NCBI RefSeq assembly: GCF_001894825.1
Contig: NZ_BCWY01000038.1
Location: forward strand, 25,076 to 89,075
Direction: 5' to 3'
DNA: 64,000 bases
From: Rhodococcus jostii NBRC 16295
GTDB lineage: Bacteria > Actinomycetota > Actinomycetes > Mycobacteriales > Mycobacteriaceae
Below are positions 43,076-52,387 of this stretch, in pieces. The notes under the pieces are model-generated. The model made no database searches and was not told where the DNA came from. It saw only the letters and a program-made list of their open reading frames with translations. A program made the position numbers and the translations under genes. The first letter of the stretch is position 1, and every line of letters begins with the position of its first letter.

Positions 43076-43082
43076 GGTCGGC

Positions 43083-43883
43083 GTGACTGTGCCGACCCCG
43101 TACGAAGACCTGCTCCGACTCGTCATGGACACGGGCACCCCGAAGGCCGATCGCACCGGCACCGGCACGAAGAGCGTCTTCGGTCATCAGATGCGCTGGA
43201 ACCTCGCGGACGGGTTTCCGCTGATCACCACCAAGAAGGTGCACCTCAAGTCCATCGTCTACGAGCTGCTGTGGTTCCTGCGCGGCGACTCCAACGTGAA
43301 GTGGCTCCAGGACAACGGCGTCACGATCTGGGACGAGTGGGCGGATGCGGGCGGCGAACTGGGACCCGTCTACGGCGTGCAGTGGCGCAGTTGGCCGACG
43401 CCGTCGGGCGAGCACATCGACCAGATCACCCAGACGATCGAGACGCTGACGTCGAACCCGGACTCGCGGCGCATCATCGTGTCGGCATGGAATGTCAGCG
43501 ACATCCCGCAGATGGCGCTGGCGCCGTGCCACGCGTTCTTCCAGTTCTACGTCGCGGACGGCAAGCTGTCGTGCCAGCTGTACCAGCGCAGCGCCGACCT
43601 GTTCCTGGGCGTGCCGTTCAACGTCGCGAGCTACGCGCTGCTCACCCACATGGTGGCGCAGCAGACGGGGCTCGAGCCGGGTGACTTCATCTGGACGGGC
43701 GGTGACTGCCACATCTACGACAACCACGTCGACCAGGTCACCGAGCAGTTGAGCCGGGAACCGTTGCCGTATCCCACGTTGAAGCTGACCAAGCGCGATT
43801 CGATCTTCGACTACACGTTCGAGGACGTGGAGATCGTCGACTACCGCCACCATCCCGCCATCAAGGCGCCGGTGGCCGTCTAG
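43083..43883 (+). CDS. thyA: Thymidylate synthase
   Basis: 266 residues. [19 protein letters not shown] binds dUMP phosphate; [13 protein letters not shown] holds the catalytic Cys; [20 protein letters not shown] and [12 protein letters not shown] are the folate/dUMP sites. GTG 43083 is chosen because of the -10 seven bases upstream; the longer open frame covers cobF. Makes dTMP from dUMP with methylene-THF; the neighbouring reductase recycles the resulting dihydrofolate. Confidence 0.95.
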   Translation: MTVPTPYEDLLRLVMDTGTPKADRTGTGTKSVFGHQMRWNLADGFPLITTKKVHLKSIVYELLWFLRGDSNVKWLQDNGVTIWDEWADAGGELGPVYGVQWRSWPTPSGEHIDQITQTIETLTSNPDSRRIIVSAWNVSDIPQMALAPCHAFFQFYVADGKLSCQLYQRSADLFLGVPFNVASYALLTHMVAQQTGLEPGDFIWTGGDCHIYDNHVDQVTEQLSREPLPYPTLKLTKRDSIFDYTFEDVEIVDYRHHPAIKAPVAV

Positions 43884-44389
43884 TGGCGTCCCGGCAGGTC
43901 ACACTGGTGTGGGCCCAGGGCGTCGACGGGGTCATCGGCCGCGACAACACCATCCCGTGGCACGTCCCCGAGGACATGGCGTACTTCAAGAGGGTCACCG
44001 AGGGGCATCCGGTGGTGATGGGCCGCCGGACGTGGGATTCGCTGCCCCGGCGGTTCCGTCCCCTGCCCGGGCGACGCAACATCGTGATCAGTCGTCAGGC
44101 CGACTGGACCGCGGAGGGGGCCGAATCCGCCGACGGGATCGAATCCGCGCTCGCCCTCACCGACGAGGACGTGTGCGTCATCGGCGGTGCCCAGATCTAC
44201 ACGGCGGCAATGCCGTTCGCCACCCGACTGTCGGTCAGCGAGATCGACGTCGCGGTCGAGGGCGACGCGTGGGCGCCGCCCATCGACGACTCCTGGCGTG
44301 CGCAGGACACCGGTGAGTGGCTCACGTCGGCGAAGAACGGCACCCGCTACCGATGGATCACCTACACGAGGGCATTACCTCCGAGGTAA
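43883..44389 (+). CDS. folA: Dihydrofolate reductase
   Basis: 168 residues. VWAQGVDGVIGRDNTIPWHVPEDMAYFKRVTEGHPVVMGRRTWDSLP contains the catalytic Asp (P-E-D) and NADPH motifs; CVIGGAQIYTAAMP follows. GTG 43883 overlaps the thyA stop by one base (TAGTG), so the two folate genes are one operon. Reduces dihydrofolate to tetrahydrofolate. Confidence 0.94.
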   Translation: MASRQVTLVWAQGVDGVIGRDNTIPWHVPEDMAYFKRVTEGHPVVMGRRTWDSLPRRFRPLPGRRNIVISRQADWTAEGAESADGIESALALTDEDVCVIGGAQIYTAAMPFATRLSVSEIDVAVEGDAWAPPIDDSWRAQDTGEWLTSAKNGTRYRWITYTRALPPR

Positions 44390-44461
44390 TTGAGAGCATT
44401 CGGCTTCGGCGCGACTCTGGGTGACGTACCCGTTCACTCGTCTCACGTGAGGATCGCCGAC

Positions 44462-44860
44462 ATGATCGCCGCACTCGAATCCCGCACCGCTCTCTCCCCA
44501 CTGCGCCTCGTCCTCCGCGTAGACGCCGCCGTCACCGGCGCCAACGGCATCGCCTACGTGGCCGCTGCCACCGTCCTCGACGACGTCCTCGGCCCGACCG
44601 CCGGCTTCCTGCACGCCATCGGAATCTTCCTGCTCGTGTTCTCGGCCGCCGTGTGGGCGGTGAGCGTGCCGGACCGACCCGCGCCGGCCGCGGTGGAGGC
44701 CCTCGTCCTCTCGAACCTCGCCTGGGTGGGCGCGAGCGTGGCGCTGGTGCTGACGGAGTGGCAGCCTCTCACCACGGTGGGTGTCGTCTGGGTGCTGCTG
44801 CAGGCCGTCGTGGTCGGCGCCTTCGCCGCAGCCCAGGGCTGGGCCCTCACCCGGCGCTGA
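44462..44860 (+). CDS. Small integral membrane protein
   Basis: About 132 residues from ATG 44462 (MIAALESRTALSPLRLVLRVDAA). Four predicted membrane helices (VTGANGIAYVAAATVLDDVLG; FLHAIGIFLLVFSAAVWAVSV; ALVLSNLAWVGASVALVLTEW; VGVVWVLLQAVVVGAFAAAQGW). Resembles SPW/DUF-type small actinobacterial membrane proteins; no function known. GTG 44447 is an alternative start. 72 nt downstream of folA. Confidence 0.7.
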   Translation: MIAALESRTALSPLRLVLRVDAAVTGANGIAYVAAATVLDDVLGPTAGFLHAIGIFLLVFSAAVWAVSVPDRPAPAAVEALVLSNLAWVGASVALVLTEWQPLTTVGVVWVLLQAVVVGAFAAAQGWALTRR

Positions 44861-44933
44861 AAGCACACCTTTGCCGCCGCACCGTTACCCCATTCGACGG
44901 GTGACGGTGCGCGCAGTGGTTCATACTCACCTC

Positions 44934-45260
44934 ATGGACAAGAAGTCACTGACCGCCCTTGCCCGTCAGCAACTGAAGTTGGCAGGCGGGACGTCCAGCG
45001 GCCGCAGTTCGCAGACCGTGTACGGCGGGCATCGGCGCAGCCTCCGACAGACCGTCATCGCCTTGGCCGCGGGTCAGAAGATGGCCGAGCACGAGAGCCC
45101 GGGCGAGGCCACCCTGTTCATCCTGAGCGGCAAGTTGAACCTCGTGTCCGGGGAGGACTCGTGGAAGGGTTCCACCGGCGATCTGCTGGTCCTACCGACC
45201 GATCGGCACAGTGTCGAGGCGATCGAGGACGTCGCGTTCCTGCTCACCGTCGCCATGTGA
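44934..45260 (+). CDS. Cupin-domain protein (LuxR-type small cupin)
   Basis: 108 residues starting MDKKSLTALARQQLKLAGG. The central cupin signature QTVIALAAGQKMAEHESPGEATLFILSGKLNLVSGEDSWKGSTGDLLVLPTDRHSVEAIEDVAFLLTVAM covers nearly the whole protein; metal ligands His-Glu-Glu/His are plausible. ATG 44934 with CATACT six bases upstream is likely leaderless. Role unknown, possibly a stress protein. Confidence 0.82.
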   Translation: MDKKSLTALARQQLKLAGGTSSGRSSQTVYGGHRRSLRQTVIALAAGQKMAEHESPGEATLFILSGKLNLVSGEDSWKGSTGDLLVLPTDRHSVEAIEDVAFLLTVAM

Positions 45261-45332
45261 CGGCCGGGCCATCCACCGCTCGCCGGTATCGTCGAGACCG
45301 GCACGCACAGCAGTGGAGACGCAGGAGAACAG

Positions 45333-46058
45333 ATGACCGAATCTCAGCCCGTGCTCGAGGTGTCCATCGCAGCGGCGCCCGCGGTGGTGTGGCAGGCCCT
45401 GCGCGACCCTGAGTTGATTCGACGCTGGCACGGCTGGGACTACGACGGCCTGGCCGACGAGATCCGTCAGATCTACTTCGACGACGTCACGGAGGACGCC
45501 GCCCACTTCGTCCTCGCCCTCGACAAGGCCGATCGGTTCAGCCTGCACGAGCGCGAGGGAACCACCGTGGTGCGGGTAACCCGGCCACCCCGCACGGGGG
45601 ACCCCGCCGCGGACGACTGGTACGACGACATCACCGAGGGCTGGACCACGTTCCTGCAGTCCCTCAAGTTCGGCATCGAGCGGCACGGGCTCGACGAGCG
45701 TCGCACGTTGTTCCTGGAAGGCCCGGTCGCTGAGGGTGATTCGGCGCGTCATCTGCTCGGGCTCGACAAGCTGGAGGGCTTGAAGGTCGGCGATCACTAC
45801 AACGTGGTCGCCGAGACGGGCGACCTGCTGCGCGGAGTGGTGTGTTCCGTCGGGGAACACCAGACCGCGGTGAGCGTGGACGACCTGGGCCCGGGACTGC
45901 TGCAGTTCGGTGAGCAGCCCGTCAACGCGGCCCGGCCGAACGGCGGTGCGCAGATCCTGCTGGTCGCGTACGACCTGGACGACGAGGAGTGGGTCGAACT
46001 CGAAGAGCGCTGGACAGAGTGGTGGCAGGCCCGGCCGGGAGCCGAACCTGCCACCTGA
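45333..46058 (+). CDS. SRPBCC-family protein
   Basis: 241 residues, ATG 45333 with AGGAG. N-terminal VLEVSIAAAPAVVWQALRDPELIRRWHGWDYDGL is the START/AHSA1-like opening; a second half (HYNVVAETGDLLRGVVCSV) may be another half-barrel. Such proteins bind hydrophobic ligands or chaperone; ligand unknown. Confidence 0.8.
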   Translation: MTESQPVLEVSIAAAPAVVWQALRDPELIRRWHGWDYDGLADEIRQIYFDDVTEDAAHFVLALDKADRFSLHEREGTTVVRVTRPPRTGDPAADDWYDDITEGWTTFLQSLKFGIERHGLDERRTLFLEGPVAEGDSARHLLGLDKLEGLKVGDHYNVVAETGDLLRGVVCSVGEHQTAVSVDDLGPGLLQFGEQPVNAARPNGGAQILLVAYDLDDEEWVELEERWTEWWQARPGAEPAT

Positions 46059-46070
46059 GTTCGCGAACGG

Positions 46071-46694
46071 TCAGGCGAGCACGGTACCCAGGGTGGGCCA
46101 CCAGATGGTGCTCTTGACGACGTCCGGCCCCACCTGGTGGTTCAGCGACCCGTACACGGCTGCCACCACCAGTCCGCTGCCGAGTCCGGCGACCGGCGCC
46201 GTGGAGACGACCGTGGGAACCGCGACATTGTTCTTGTCCAGCTTCACGATGCCGCTGGCACCGGTGGCGAAGCTGTAGTAGACGACGTCGAGTTCGGCGC
46301 CGGTCTGGTCGCTCGCGATGACGCCCGGTCCGCCGAAGAATCCGAAGCGGAATTCGTTGCTCATGTCGGTCGCCACGCCCGCGCCGTACAGCTGTCCGAG
46401 CACCGGACCGCCCTGCCCGGTGTCGGAGTACGCGGGAACCTGGAAGATCTGTCCCGGCAGGGCGATGTTCGTCGCGGCCGTGTCCGTCGGGGACGCGGCG
46501 AGTCGCTCGATGGCGGCCTCCGCCTCGGGGTTTCCGGCGGCCACGGTGCGCAGCTTCGCAATCGCGGTCGCCGGGTCGACGGCGGGAGCCGAGTCCGCGG
46601 GCTGCGCCGACACGGCACCGGTGAACATCATCGTCGCTGCCACTGCTGCGGTCAGACCCGCCGCTACCCGTCGTCCGAAGTGCCGTCGATTCAT
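46071..46694 (-). CDS. Secreted protein of unknown function
   Basis: 207 residues. An N-terminal RR-containing signal peptide (MNRRHFGRRVAAGLTAAVAATMMFTGAVSAQ) has a signal peptidase I site near ASAQ. The mature domain IALPGQIFQVPAYSDTGQGGPVLGQLYGAGVATDMSNEFRFGFFGGPG is beta-rich and may be Rhodococcus/Nocardia specific. Not recognised as an enzyme. Divergent from the histidine kinase gene. Confidence 0.78.
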   Translation of the reverse strand: MNRRHFGRRVAAGLTAAVAATMMFTGAVSAQPADSAPAVDPATAIAKLRTVAAGNPEAEAAIERLAASPTDTAATNIALPGQIFQVPAYSDTGQGGPVLGQLYGAGVATDMSNEFRFGFFGGPGVIASDQTGAELDVVYYSFATGASGIVKLDKNNVAVPTVVSTAPVAGLGSGLVVAAVYGSLNHQVGPDVVKSTIWWPTLGTVLA

Positions 46695-46812
46695 TCTTCT
46701 TCTCCCTCGTCACACGAATGAGTAAGCATTAGTTCGGATGAGTAAACACTCGAGCCCTTATCGACGCGGCGGTTCGCGGCGTTACGCCCGCTGCGGACCT
46801 TATGCTGCAGGC

Positions 46813-48459
46813 ATGGGATCGGACGGAGGGCACGGGGCGAGGTTCAGTGAGTTTCGGGAGGGGCTCACCGATGTGGTGCCCACCCGCCGAAGTCTGCAGC
46901 GACTGTTCGAGGCGGTCCTCGTGGTCGGGTCCGGACTCGAACTGGATTCCACCCTGCAGCGCATCGTCAATTCGGCCACCTCCCTGCTCGACGCCCGGTA
47001 CGGCGCCCTCGGGGTCCATGCGCCCGACGGCGGGCTGTCGGAGTTCGTCTACGAGGGCATCACCGCGGACGAGCGGGCGCACATGGGACATCTGCCCGAA
47101 GGCCGTGGCCTGCTGGGACTGTTGATCCACGACCCCCGGCCGGTGCGCCTCGCCAACCTCGCCGACCATCCGGGATCGATCGGTTTCCCGCCCAACCACC
47201 CGCCGATGAAGAGCTTCCTGGGCATGCCGATCATGATGCGGGACAAGGTGTTCGGCAGCATCTACCTCACCGAGAAACTCAGCGGACCCGAGTTCACCGA
47301 CGAGGACGAGGTGATCCTGCGTGCGCTCGCGACGTCGGCCGGTGTGGCCGTGGAGAACGCCCGGCTGTTCGAGGAATCACGGACGCGGGAGCGGTGGCTG
47401 ACGGCGGTCGCAACGATCACGTCCCGGCTGATGGTCGGCGGATCCCTCGACGAGACACTCCACACGCTTGCCGATCAGGTGCGCGAGCTGTCCAGCGGTG
47501 ACGAGGTTTTCATCGTGGTCACACTCGGCGAAGGCGCGGTGGTGGGTGCCGACACGACCGCGCGACCGCTGCGCAATGCATTCCGGAACGCCACCCGAAC
47601 GGAGCCTCTCGCCGAGGTACTGCACTCCCGCACTCCGGCGCTGCTGACCGGACTCGACGGTCTCGTACCGTTCTCCGCCGAGGCGGGCCGCGCGGCGGTG
47701 CTGCCGCTGTCGACGGCGTCGGGAGTCGGCGGGGTACTGGTCGTCACGGCGCGGGGCAACGCCCCGTGGGATCCCGACGAGGTCGTCCGCCTCGAGTCGG
47801 TGGCCGACCTGGCCGCCGTCGCGGTGGAATTCTCCGATCAGCAGAGCAAGCAACGCCTGCTGTCGGTGCTCGCCGACCGCGATCGGATCGCCCGCGACCT
47901 GCACGACAACGTCATTCAGCGGTTGTTCGCCACCGGAATGAGTCTGCAGAGCACCCACGCGGTCGGGGACGTTCCGGACGGTGTGCGCGGGGTCGTGGCC
48001 ACCGCGGTCGAGCAGCTCGATCGCACAGTGCGTGAGATCCGCACCACCATCTTCGATCTGCAGGCCACCGGAGTCGCGTCGGCGACGAGTCTGCGCCGCC
48101 GTCTCCTCGACGTGATCGGCGACCTCACCTCGCAGTCGCCGATCGCGCCCAATGTCCAGTTCTCCGGCGCCATCGACACTCTCGTGCCCGCCCGCATCCA
48201 CCAGCACGCGGAGGCGGTCCTGCGGGAGGCCCTGAGCAATGCACTGCGGCACGCACGCGCCACCACCATCGACATCTCGGTGGCCGCCGACGACGACCTC
48301 ACCGTGACAGTCACGGACGACGGCATCGGGATCGCCGACGGCGCCCGGCGCAGCGGACTCGACAACCTCGATCGTCGCGCCGAGCAGTGCGGCGGCACCT
48401 GCACCGTCGACGCCACCGGCGGCGGAACCGTTGTCAGCTGGCGGGTTCCGCTGGCGTGA
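46813..48459 (+). CDS. GAF-GAF sensor histidine kinase, DevS/DosT-like
   Basis: 548 residues, ATG 46813 (MGSDGGHGARF); TATGCT six bases upstream indicates a leaderless start. GAF domain 1 (about residues 50-185) holds LPEGRGLLGLLIHDPRPVRLANLADHPGSIGFPPNHPPMKSFLGMP, the stretch corresponding to the haem-binding GAF of DevS/DosT. GAF 2 follows to about 345. HisKA_3 has its phospho-His in IARDLHDNVIQRLF (about residue 364); HATPase_c ends with DDGIGIADGARRSGLDNLDRR. Probably senses O2, NO, CO or redox state and phosphorylates the convergent regulator. Confidence 0.9.
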   Translation: MGSDGGHGARFSEFREGLTDVVPTRRSLQRLFEAVLVVGSGLELDSTLQRIVNSATSLLDARYGALGVHAPDGGLSEFVYEGITADERAHMGHLPEGRGLLGLLIHDPRPVRLANLADHPGSIGFPPNHPPMKSFLGMPIMMRDKVFGSIYLTEKLSGPEFTDEDEVILRALATSAGVAVENARLFEESRTRERWLTAVATITSRLMVGGSLDETLHTLADQVRELSSGDEVFIVVTLGEGAVVGADTTARPLRNAFRNATRTEPLAEVLHSRTPALLTGLDGLVPFSAEAGRAAVLPLSTASGVGGVLVVTARGNAPWDPDEVVRLESVADLAAVAVEFSDQQSKQRLLSVLADRDRIARDLHDNVIQRLFATGMSLQSTHAVGDVPDGVRGVVATAVEQLDRTVREIRTTIFDLQATGVASATSLRRRLLDVIGDLTSQSPIAPNVQFSGAIDTLVPARIHQHAEAVLREALSNALRHARATTIDISVAADDDLTVTVTDDGIGIADGARRSGLDNLDRRAEQCGGTCTVDATGGGTVVSWRVPLA

Positions 48460-48466
48460 AGACGAT

Positions 48467-49102
48467 TCAGCGCTGGTTGCGTAGCTCGGTGGCCAGCACG
48501 GCCGCCTGAGTGCGTCGTTGCATCCCGAGTTTGGACAGCAGCCGGGACACGTAGTTCTTGATCGTCTTCTCCGCAAGGAACAGCCGCTCGGCGATCTCCC
48601 GGTTGGTGAGCCCCTCGCCGATCAGATCGAACACGGCCCGTTCCTGCTCGGACAGTTCCGCCAGCGGGTCGTCCCGGCGTGACGACCTGATCCGGTTCAT
48701 CAGAGCCGACGTCGCCCGGCTGTCGAGCAGCGAACCACCCGCCCCCACGGTCCGCACGGCCGCGACCAGGTCGGTGCCGAGGATCTGTTTGAGGACGAAT
48801 CCGGACGCGCCGGCCATAATGGCGTCGAACAGCGCCTCGTCGTCGGAGAACGACGTGAGCATCAGGCACCGCAGTTCGGGCAGGGCGGCGCGCAGGTCGC
48901 GGCACAGCTCGACGCCGTTGCCGTCGGGCAATCGGACGTCGAGGACGGCGACGTCGGCGCCGCTGCCCGGGATCCGCGCCATCGCCTCGCCCACGGACGC
49001 GGCCTCCCCGACCACCTCGAGGTCGGGCACGCTGCCGAGTAGATCGACCAGGCCTCGTCGCACGATCTCGTGGTCGTCGACCAGGAACACCCGCGTGGTC
49101 AT
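48467..49102 (-). CDS. NarL/DevR-family response regulator
   Basis: 211 residues. Receiver domain with Asp-Asp at [14 protein letters not shown], phospho-Asp about residue 55 ([10 protein letters not shown]) and Lys in VLKQILG. LuxR-type HTH ends the protein ([44 protein letters not shown]). Matches DevR/DosR. Its gene is convergent with the kinase, not in an operon with it, 8 nt apart; the promoter is shared with the Acg-like gene upstream. Confidence 0.9.
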   Translation of the reverse strand: MTTRVFLVDDHEIVRRGLVDLLGSVPDLEVVGEAASVGEAMARIPGSGADVAVLDVRLPDGNGVELCRDLRAALPELRCLMLTSFSDDEALFDAIMAGASGFVLKQILGTDLVAAVRTVGAGGSLLDSRATSALMNRIRSSRRDDPLAELSEQERAVFDLIGEGLTNREIAERLFLAEKTIKNYVSRLLSKLGMQRRTQAAVLATELRNQR

Positions 49103-49182
49103 GTGTGCACCTCCACCGTCTCTCCTCGAACCGTACCGCGCCGGCGAAGGGTTGCGACCCGTCCGGGACCTCTCCCCACGCA

Positions 49183-49202
49183 TTCGGGACCTTCGACCCC
49201 AG
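49183..49202. promoter_or_regulatory. DevR/DosR-box-like site (TTCGGGACCTTCGACCCCAG)
   Basis: Conforms well to the mycobacterial dormancy-regulator consensus TTSGGGAC-N4-GTCCCSAA in the left half and CCC-(S)-A in the right. It lies 71 bases before the nitroreductase ATG. A second, partial GGGAC motif is at 49164-49169. Site is in the promoter region between the regulator gene and the Acg-like gene. Confidence 0.6.
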
Positions 49203-49272
49203 CGCGGACGGCGCGGCTCGCGGAATGCTGAGCGTGCGGGGGAACACCCGGACACCACAACTGGAGGTCGCG

Positions 49273-50136
49273 ATGAACAGCTGGTCGCTCAGCGACATCG
49301 AGGTGGTCTCCCGCGCCATCGTCTCGGCTCCGTCGGTCCACGACACGCAGCCGTGGGATCTGCGGCTCGACGGCACATACGCGGAGATCACCGAACGCCG
49401 CGGGTTCACGGACACGCCGCGCGCCGACCGCGTGATCTCCTGCGGTGCGGGTGTCGCGAACGTGGAGCTCGCGTTGCGGGCACTCGGCAGGCAGATCGAG
49501 ACGGATCTGCTGCCCGATCCGCGTCGACCCGAACTCGTCGCGACGGTGCGGTCCGTGGGCACGACTTCCCCGTCGAGCACCGATCTGAGGCTCTTCTCCG
49601 CCATGGCCCGCCGCCGGAGTCATCGGGAAGCATTCGCCGACATCCCTGTTCCGGCGGCCACCATCGCCGACATCGTCTCCGCGGCGGAGACGACGGGTGT
49701 CCGTGCTCGTCTGCTCGCCGCGGACGAGGCGCCTGCGCTCGCCGACGTGCTCCTCTATTCGGCGGACCGCGTTCGACACGATCCCCGCCACCAGCGCGAC
49801 CTCTTCCCCTGGACGTCGCACTGGCTGCCCCGGGTCGGTCACGAGTCGGTCGACACGATCCACACCGTGGTCACCCGCGGCGTCCCCGATTCGGCGCGCC
49901 TCGCCGCGGCCATCGAGGGCGAGACCGTTCTCGTGTTCGCATCGGGCACGCAGGAGTCGATCGACCTGGTGCGCACCGGAATCGCCGTCGAGCGGGCGTG
50001 GCTGACGGCCGTCGACGCCCGGCTCGGCGCCTCCATCCTCTCCTACCCGCTGCGCGTCGACGATACAGCGCAGCGGCTGGCTCGGCGACTGAACTTGCCC
50101 GGCAATCCACAGCTGATACTGCGAATCGGATACTGA
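49273..50136 (+). CDS. Acg-like nitroreductase-family protein
   Basis: 287 residues, ATG 49273 with GGAGG five bases upstream. Tandem nitroreductase-like halves: [27 protein letters not shown] in the first, [15 protein letters not shown] and [15 protein letters not shown] in the second. This matches the DosR-regulon Acg family (Rv2032, Rv3131), which sequesters flavin rather than reducing nitro compounds. The upstream DevR box supports hypoxic induction. Confidence 0.85.
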   Translation: MNSWSLSDIEVVSRAIVSAPSVHDTQPWDLRLDGTYAEITERRGFTDTPRADRVISCGAGVANVELALRALGRQIETDLLPDPRRPELVATVRSVGTTSPSSTDLRLFSAMARRRSHREAFADIPVPAATIADIVSAAETTGVRARLLAADEAPALADVLLYSADRVRHDPRHQRDLFPWTSHWLPRVGHESVDTIHTVVTRGVPDSARLAAAIEGETVLVFASGTQESIDLVRTGIAVERAWLTAVDARLGASILSYPLRVDDTAQRLARRLNLPGNPQLILRIGY

Positions 50137-50157
50137 CAGAACAGAAACGGAGCTCTA

Positions 50158-50247
50158 TTGCGGGCCGCGTACTCACGGATCGCGAAGGGCGGCATCTACG
50201 ATCTGCGCCAGCGCCTCGACGACGTCGTCCTGCCCGTGTTGCGTTAG
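50158..50247 (+). CDS. Possible 29-codon ORF (TTG start)
   Basis: TTG 50158 with GGAG five bases upstream opens a frame that reads LRAAYSRIAKGGIYDLRQR and ends PVLR at TAG 50247. It is in the same frame as the preceding nitroreductase, 21 bases after its stop. The sequence looks like the C-terminus of a larger protein, so it may be a remnant rather than a working small gene. Family not recognised. Confidence 0.3.
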   Translation: MRAAYSRIAKGGIYDLRQRLDDVVLPVLR

Positions 50248-50303
50248 TGGAACATGTTCGAGCGTAACGATTTCGGCCCGGAAGGCGAACGCGTCGCGGC
50301 TCG

Positions 50304-51389
50304 CTAGCGCACCTCGAAGACGAGCGGGAATCGCGACGCGGCATCGTCGAGTTCGGGTGCCGGCGCCCCCTTCAGGAAACGGTCGAACATCGCTGCCACG
50401 AGGTCGTTCGTCGTGTGGACCACTTCCCGGCGGGGAGCCGTGCCGAGGCTGAAGCCGGCGGGCACATCCATTCCGGGGGGATCGGGGATCGCCTGCGGGA
50501 CGTGGTGCTCGGCGTCGGTGAAGCTGAAGTGCCCGGTGTCCCGGAGCGCGTAGACCTTGCTCCAGGACCGGGGCGTCGCAAAGTATTGCCCCCAGAACCT
50601 GTCCCGGCCTTCGGGGCTCTCCGCATGACGCGAGTTGAGCACGCTGAGCAGTGGGGTGCCGGGATCCTCGGAGACGATCGGGCTCGCCGTGTTCGCATAC
50701 AGGAGCGCTCCGTCGAGATTGACCCCGGCGTCCACGCGCGGGTCGTCGAGGAGGACCTGCGTGGTGGTGGCTCCGCCGATCGAATGACCGAACATCCCGA
50801 TCCGGTCGGGATCGACGGCCTCGGGGAGACCGTCCGGCAGCAGCGGGCCGATCCCGTCGGGGTCGTCACCGCGGGAGAGGGATTCGACGGTGTCGACGAC
50901 GAAACTCGCGTCCGCCACCCGGGTGTCGAGCGCCTTCTTCTGGGTGTCGGCGGAGTACGGGTCGGTGATCTGTGACGGGACGACGCGGCCGTCCGGAAAC
51001 ACCGTTGCGAGGGCCTCACCCGTATGATCCATGCCGATCACCACGTAGCCGCGGCCGGCGAGATCCTCGGCGGCGAGCGTATACAGCGTCCGCGGCACGT
51101 AGAACCCGGGTGAGAAGAGGACGACGGGCAGCGATCGGGTTCCGCCCGTGGCAAATCCGGCGGGGTAGGTCACCGTCACCGGGATGGTCCGCGGACTGCC
51201 CGGCGTCCACGGATCGTCGCGATCGTGATCCACCAGTTCGAGGGTGCTGACGCCGACGTTCGCACCGTTCGCAGGCAGGCGCAGGAGCGTCCCGGTCTCG
51301 GCACTCGCCGTCGCCGGCTGGACGGACGTTGCCGCGCCGAAAACCACTGCGACGGCGACCAGTCCCCGGAGAATGAGGGTTGCCTTCAC
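50304..51389 (-). CDS. Secreted alpha/beta hydrolase (lipase/acetylhydrolase-like)
   Basis: 361 residues with a Sec signal (ILRGLVAVAVVFGAATSVQPATASA). The nucleophile elbow is GMFGHSIGGATTTQ (Ser), with His in LRDTGHFSFTD; VVLFSPGFYVPRTLY forms the oxyanion region. The layout recalls platelet-activating-factor acetylhydrolase-like or dienelactone hydrolase-like exported enzymes. Ester hydrolysis outside the cell is the likely job. Transcribed towards the nitroreductase gene. Confidence 0.85.
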   Translation of the reverse strand: MKATLILRGLVAVAVVFGAATSVQPATASAETGTLLRLPANGANVGVSTLELVDHDRDDPWTPGSPRTIPVTVTYPAGFATGGTRSLPVVLFSPGFYVPRTLYTLAAEDLAGRGYVVIGMDHTGEALATVFPDGRVVPSQITDPYSADTQKKALDTRVADASFVVDTVESLSRGDDPDGIGPLLPDGLPEAVDPDRIGMFGHSIGGATTTQVLLDDPRVDAGVNLDGALLYANTASPIVSEDPGTPLLSVLNSRHAESPEGRDRFWGQYFATPRSWSKVYALRDTGHFSFTDAEHHVPQAIPDPPGMDVPAGFSLGTAPRREVVHTTNDLVAAMFDRFLKGAPAPELDDAASRFPLVFEVR

Positions 51390-51448
51390 TCGTACCTCCT
51401 CTGCGGAGTCGAGCGAAGGCTACCGCAGAGTCGTCGTGATCGGGGGTG

Positions 51449-52339
51449 CTAGCTCTGCGGCCGGACGATCATCACCGGGCAGTCCGCGGTGTGGAGCAGC
51501 GCATTGCTCGTGGAGCCCAGCAGCATTCCCTTGAAACCACCCCGGCCGCGGCTGCCGACGACGATCAGCTGCGCCTTCTCCGCGAATTCGCTGAGCACGC
51601 GCACCGGACGGTCACGCGCCACGACGCGTTCGACGGTCACGTCGGGATACCGCTCCTGATATCCGGCGAGACGCTCCGACAGCACCACTTCTTCGCCGGT
51701 CTGGATGCTGCTCCACAGCGGGTCTTCCGGAGAGGCGCCGAGCGACGGCTGCACACTGACATCGCTCCAGACGTTCACCGCGACCAGGCTCGCACCGCGG
51801 GCTGCGGCCTGCTCGAAAGCCACCTCCACCGCCGCCTTGCTGCTCTCCGAACCGTCGACGCCGACCACGATCGGCCCTTCGGTCGGCGGCTGCCCGTCCA
51901 TGGTGCGGCCCCGCACGACGATGAGTGGGCAATGTCCGTGTGCTGCGACCGCGGACGTGGTCGAACCGACCAGCAGTCCGGTGAACTCACCGTGCCCGCG
52001 CGAGCCGAGCACGACCATGTGCGCATTCGCGGACAGCTCGATGAGCGTCTGGCTCACCTTGCCCTCGTGCTGTTCGGTGGTGATGTCGAGCGGCTCGTCC
52101 ACCGTCTGCTTGGCGTGCACCCGCGCACTGCCCAGCCGGGCCTTCGCCGTGTCTTCGAGTTCTTCCTTGAAGCTCTCGGCGAGATACGGCTCGGTGTAAT
52201 AGAAGGCAGGAATGTGCACCACTGTCACGATGTGCAGCGGGAGCGACAGTGCGGCGGCTGCGCGGGCGGCCCACGCCACGGCGGCGGAGGCCGACTCGGA
52301 TCCGTCCACACCCACGACGATCGGCTTGATTCCGGTCAT
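51449..52339 (-). CDS. Tandem universal stress protein (UspA)
   Basis: 296 residues, two UspA domains. Each ends with the ATP-binding G-x2-G-x9-G-S pattern: LGSRGHGEFTGLLVGST in the first, VGSRGRGGFKGMLLGST in the second. ATG 52339 with AAAGG upstream. Tandem Usps of this type are DosR-regulon members in mycobacteria. Lies last in the three-gene run Usp, oxidoreductase, Usp. Confidence 0.9.
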   Translation of the reverse strand: MTGIKPIVVGVDGSESASAAVAWAARAAAALSLPLHIVTVVHIPAFYYTEPYLAESFKEELEDTAKARLGSARVHAKQTVDEPLDITTEQHEGKVSQTLIELSANAHMVVLGSRGHGEFTGLLVGSTTSAVAAHGHCPLIVVRGRTMDGQPPTEGPIVVGVDGSESSKAAVEVAFEQAAARGASLVAVNVWSDVSVQPSLGASPEDPLWSSIQTGEEVVLSERLAGYQERYPDVTVERVVARDRPVRVLSEFAEKAQLIVVGSRGRGGFKGMLLGSTSNALLHTADCPVMIVRPQS

Positions 52340-52387
52340 GGTCACCTTTCCTGATTCTTCCGGCTGGGCATTGCTGGTTTCGCGGTG

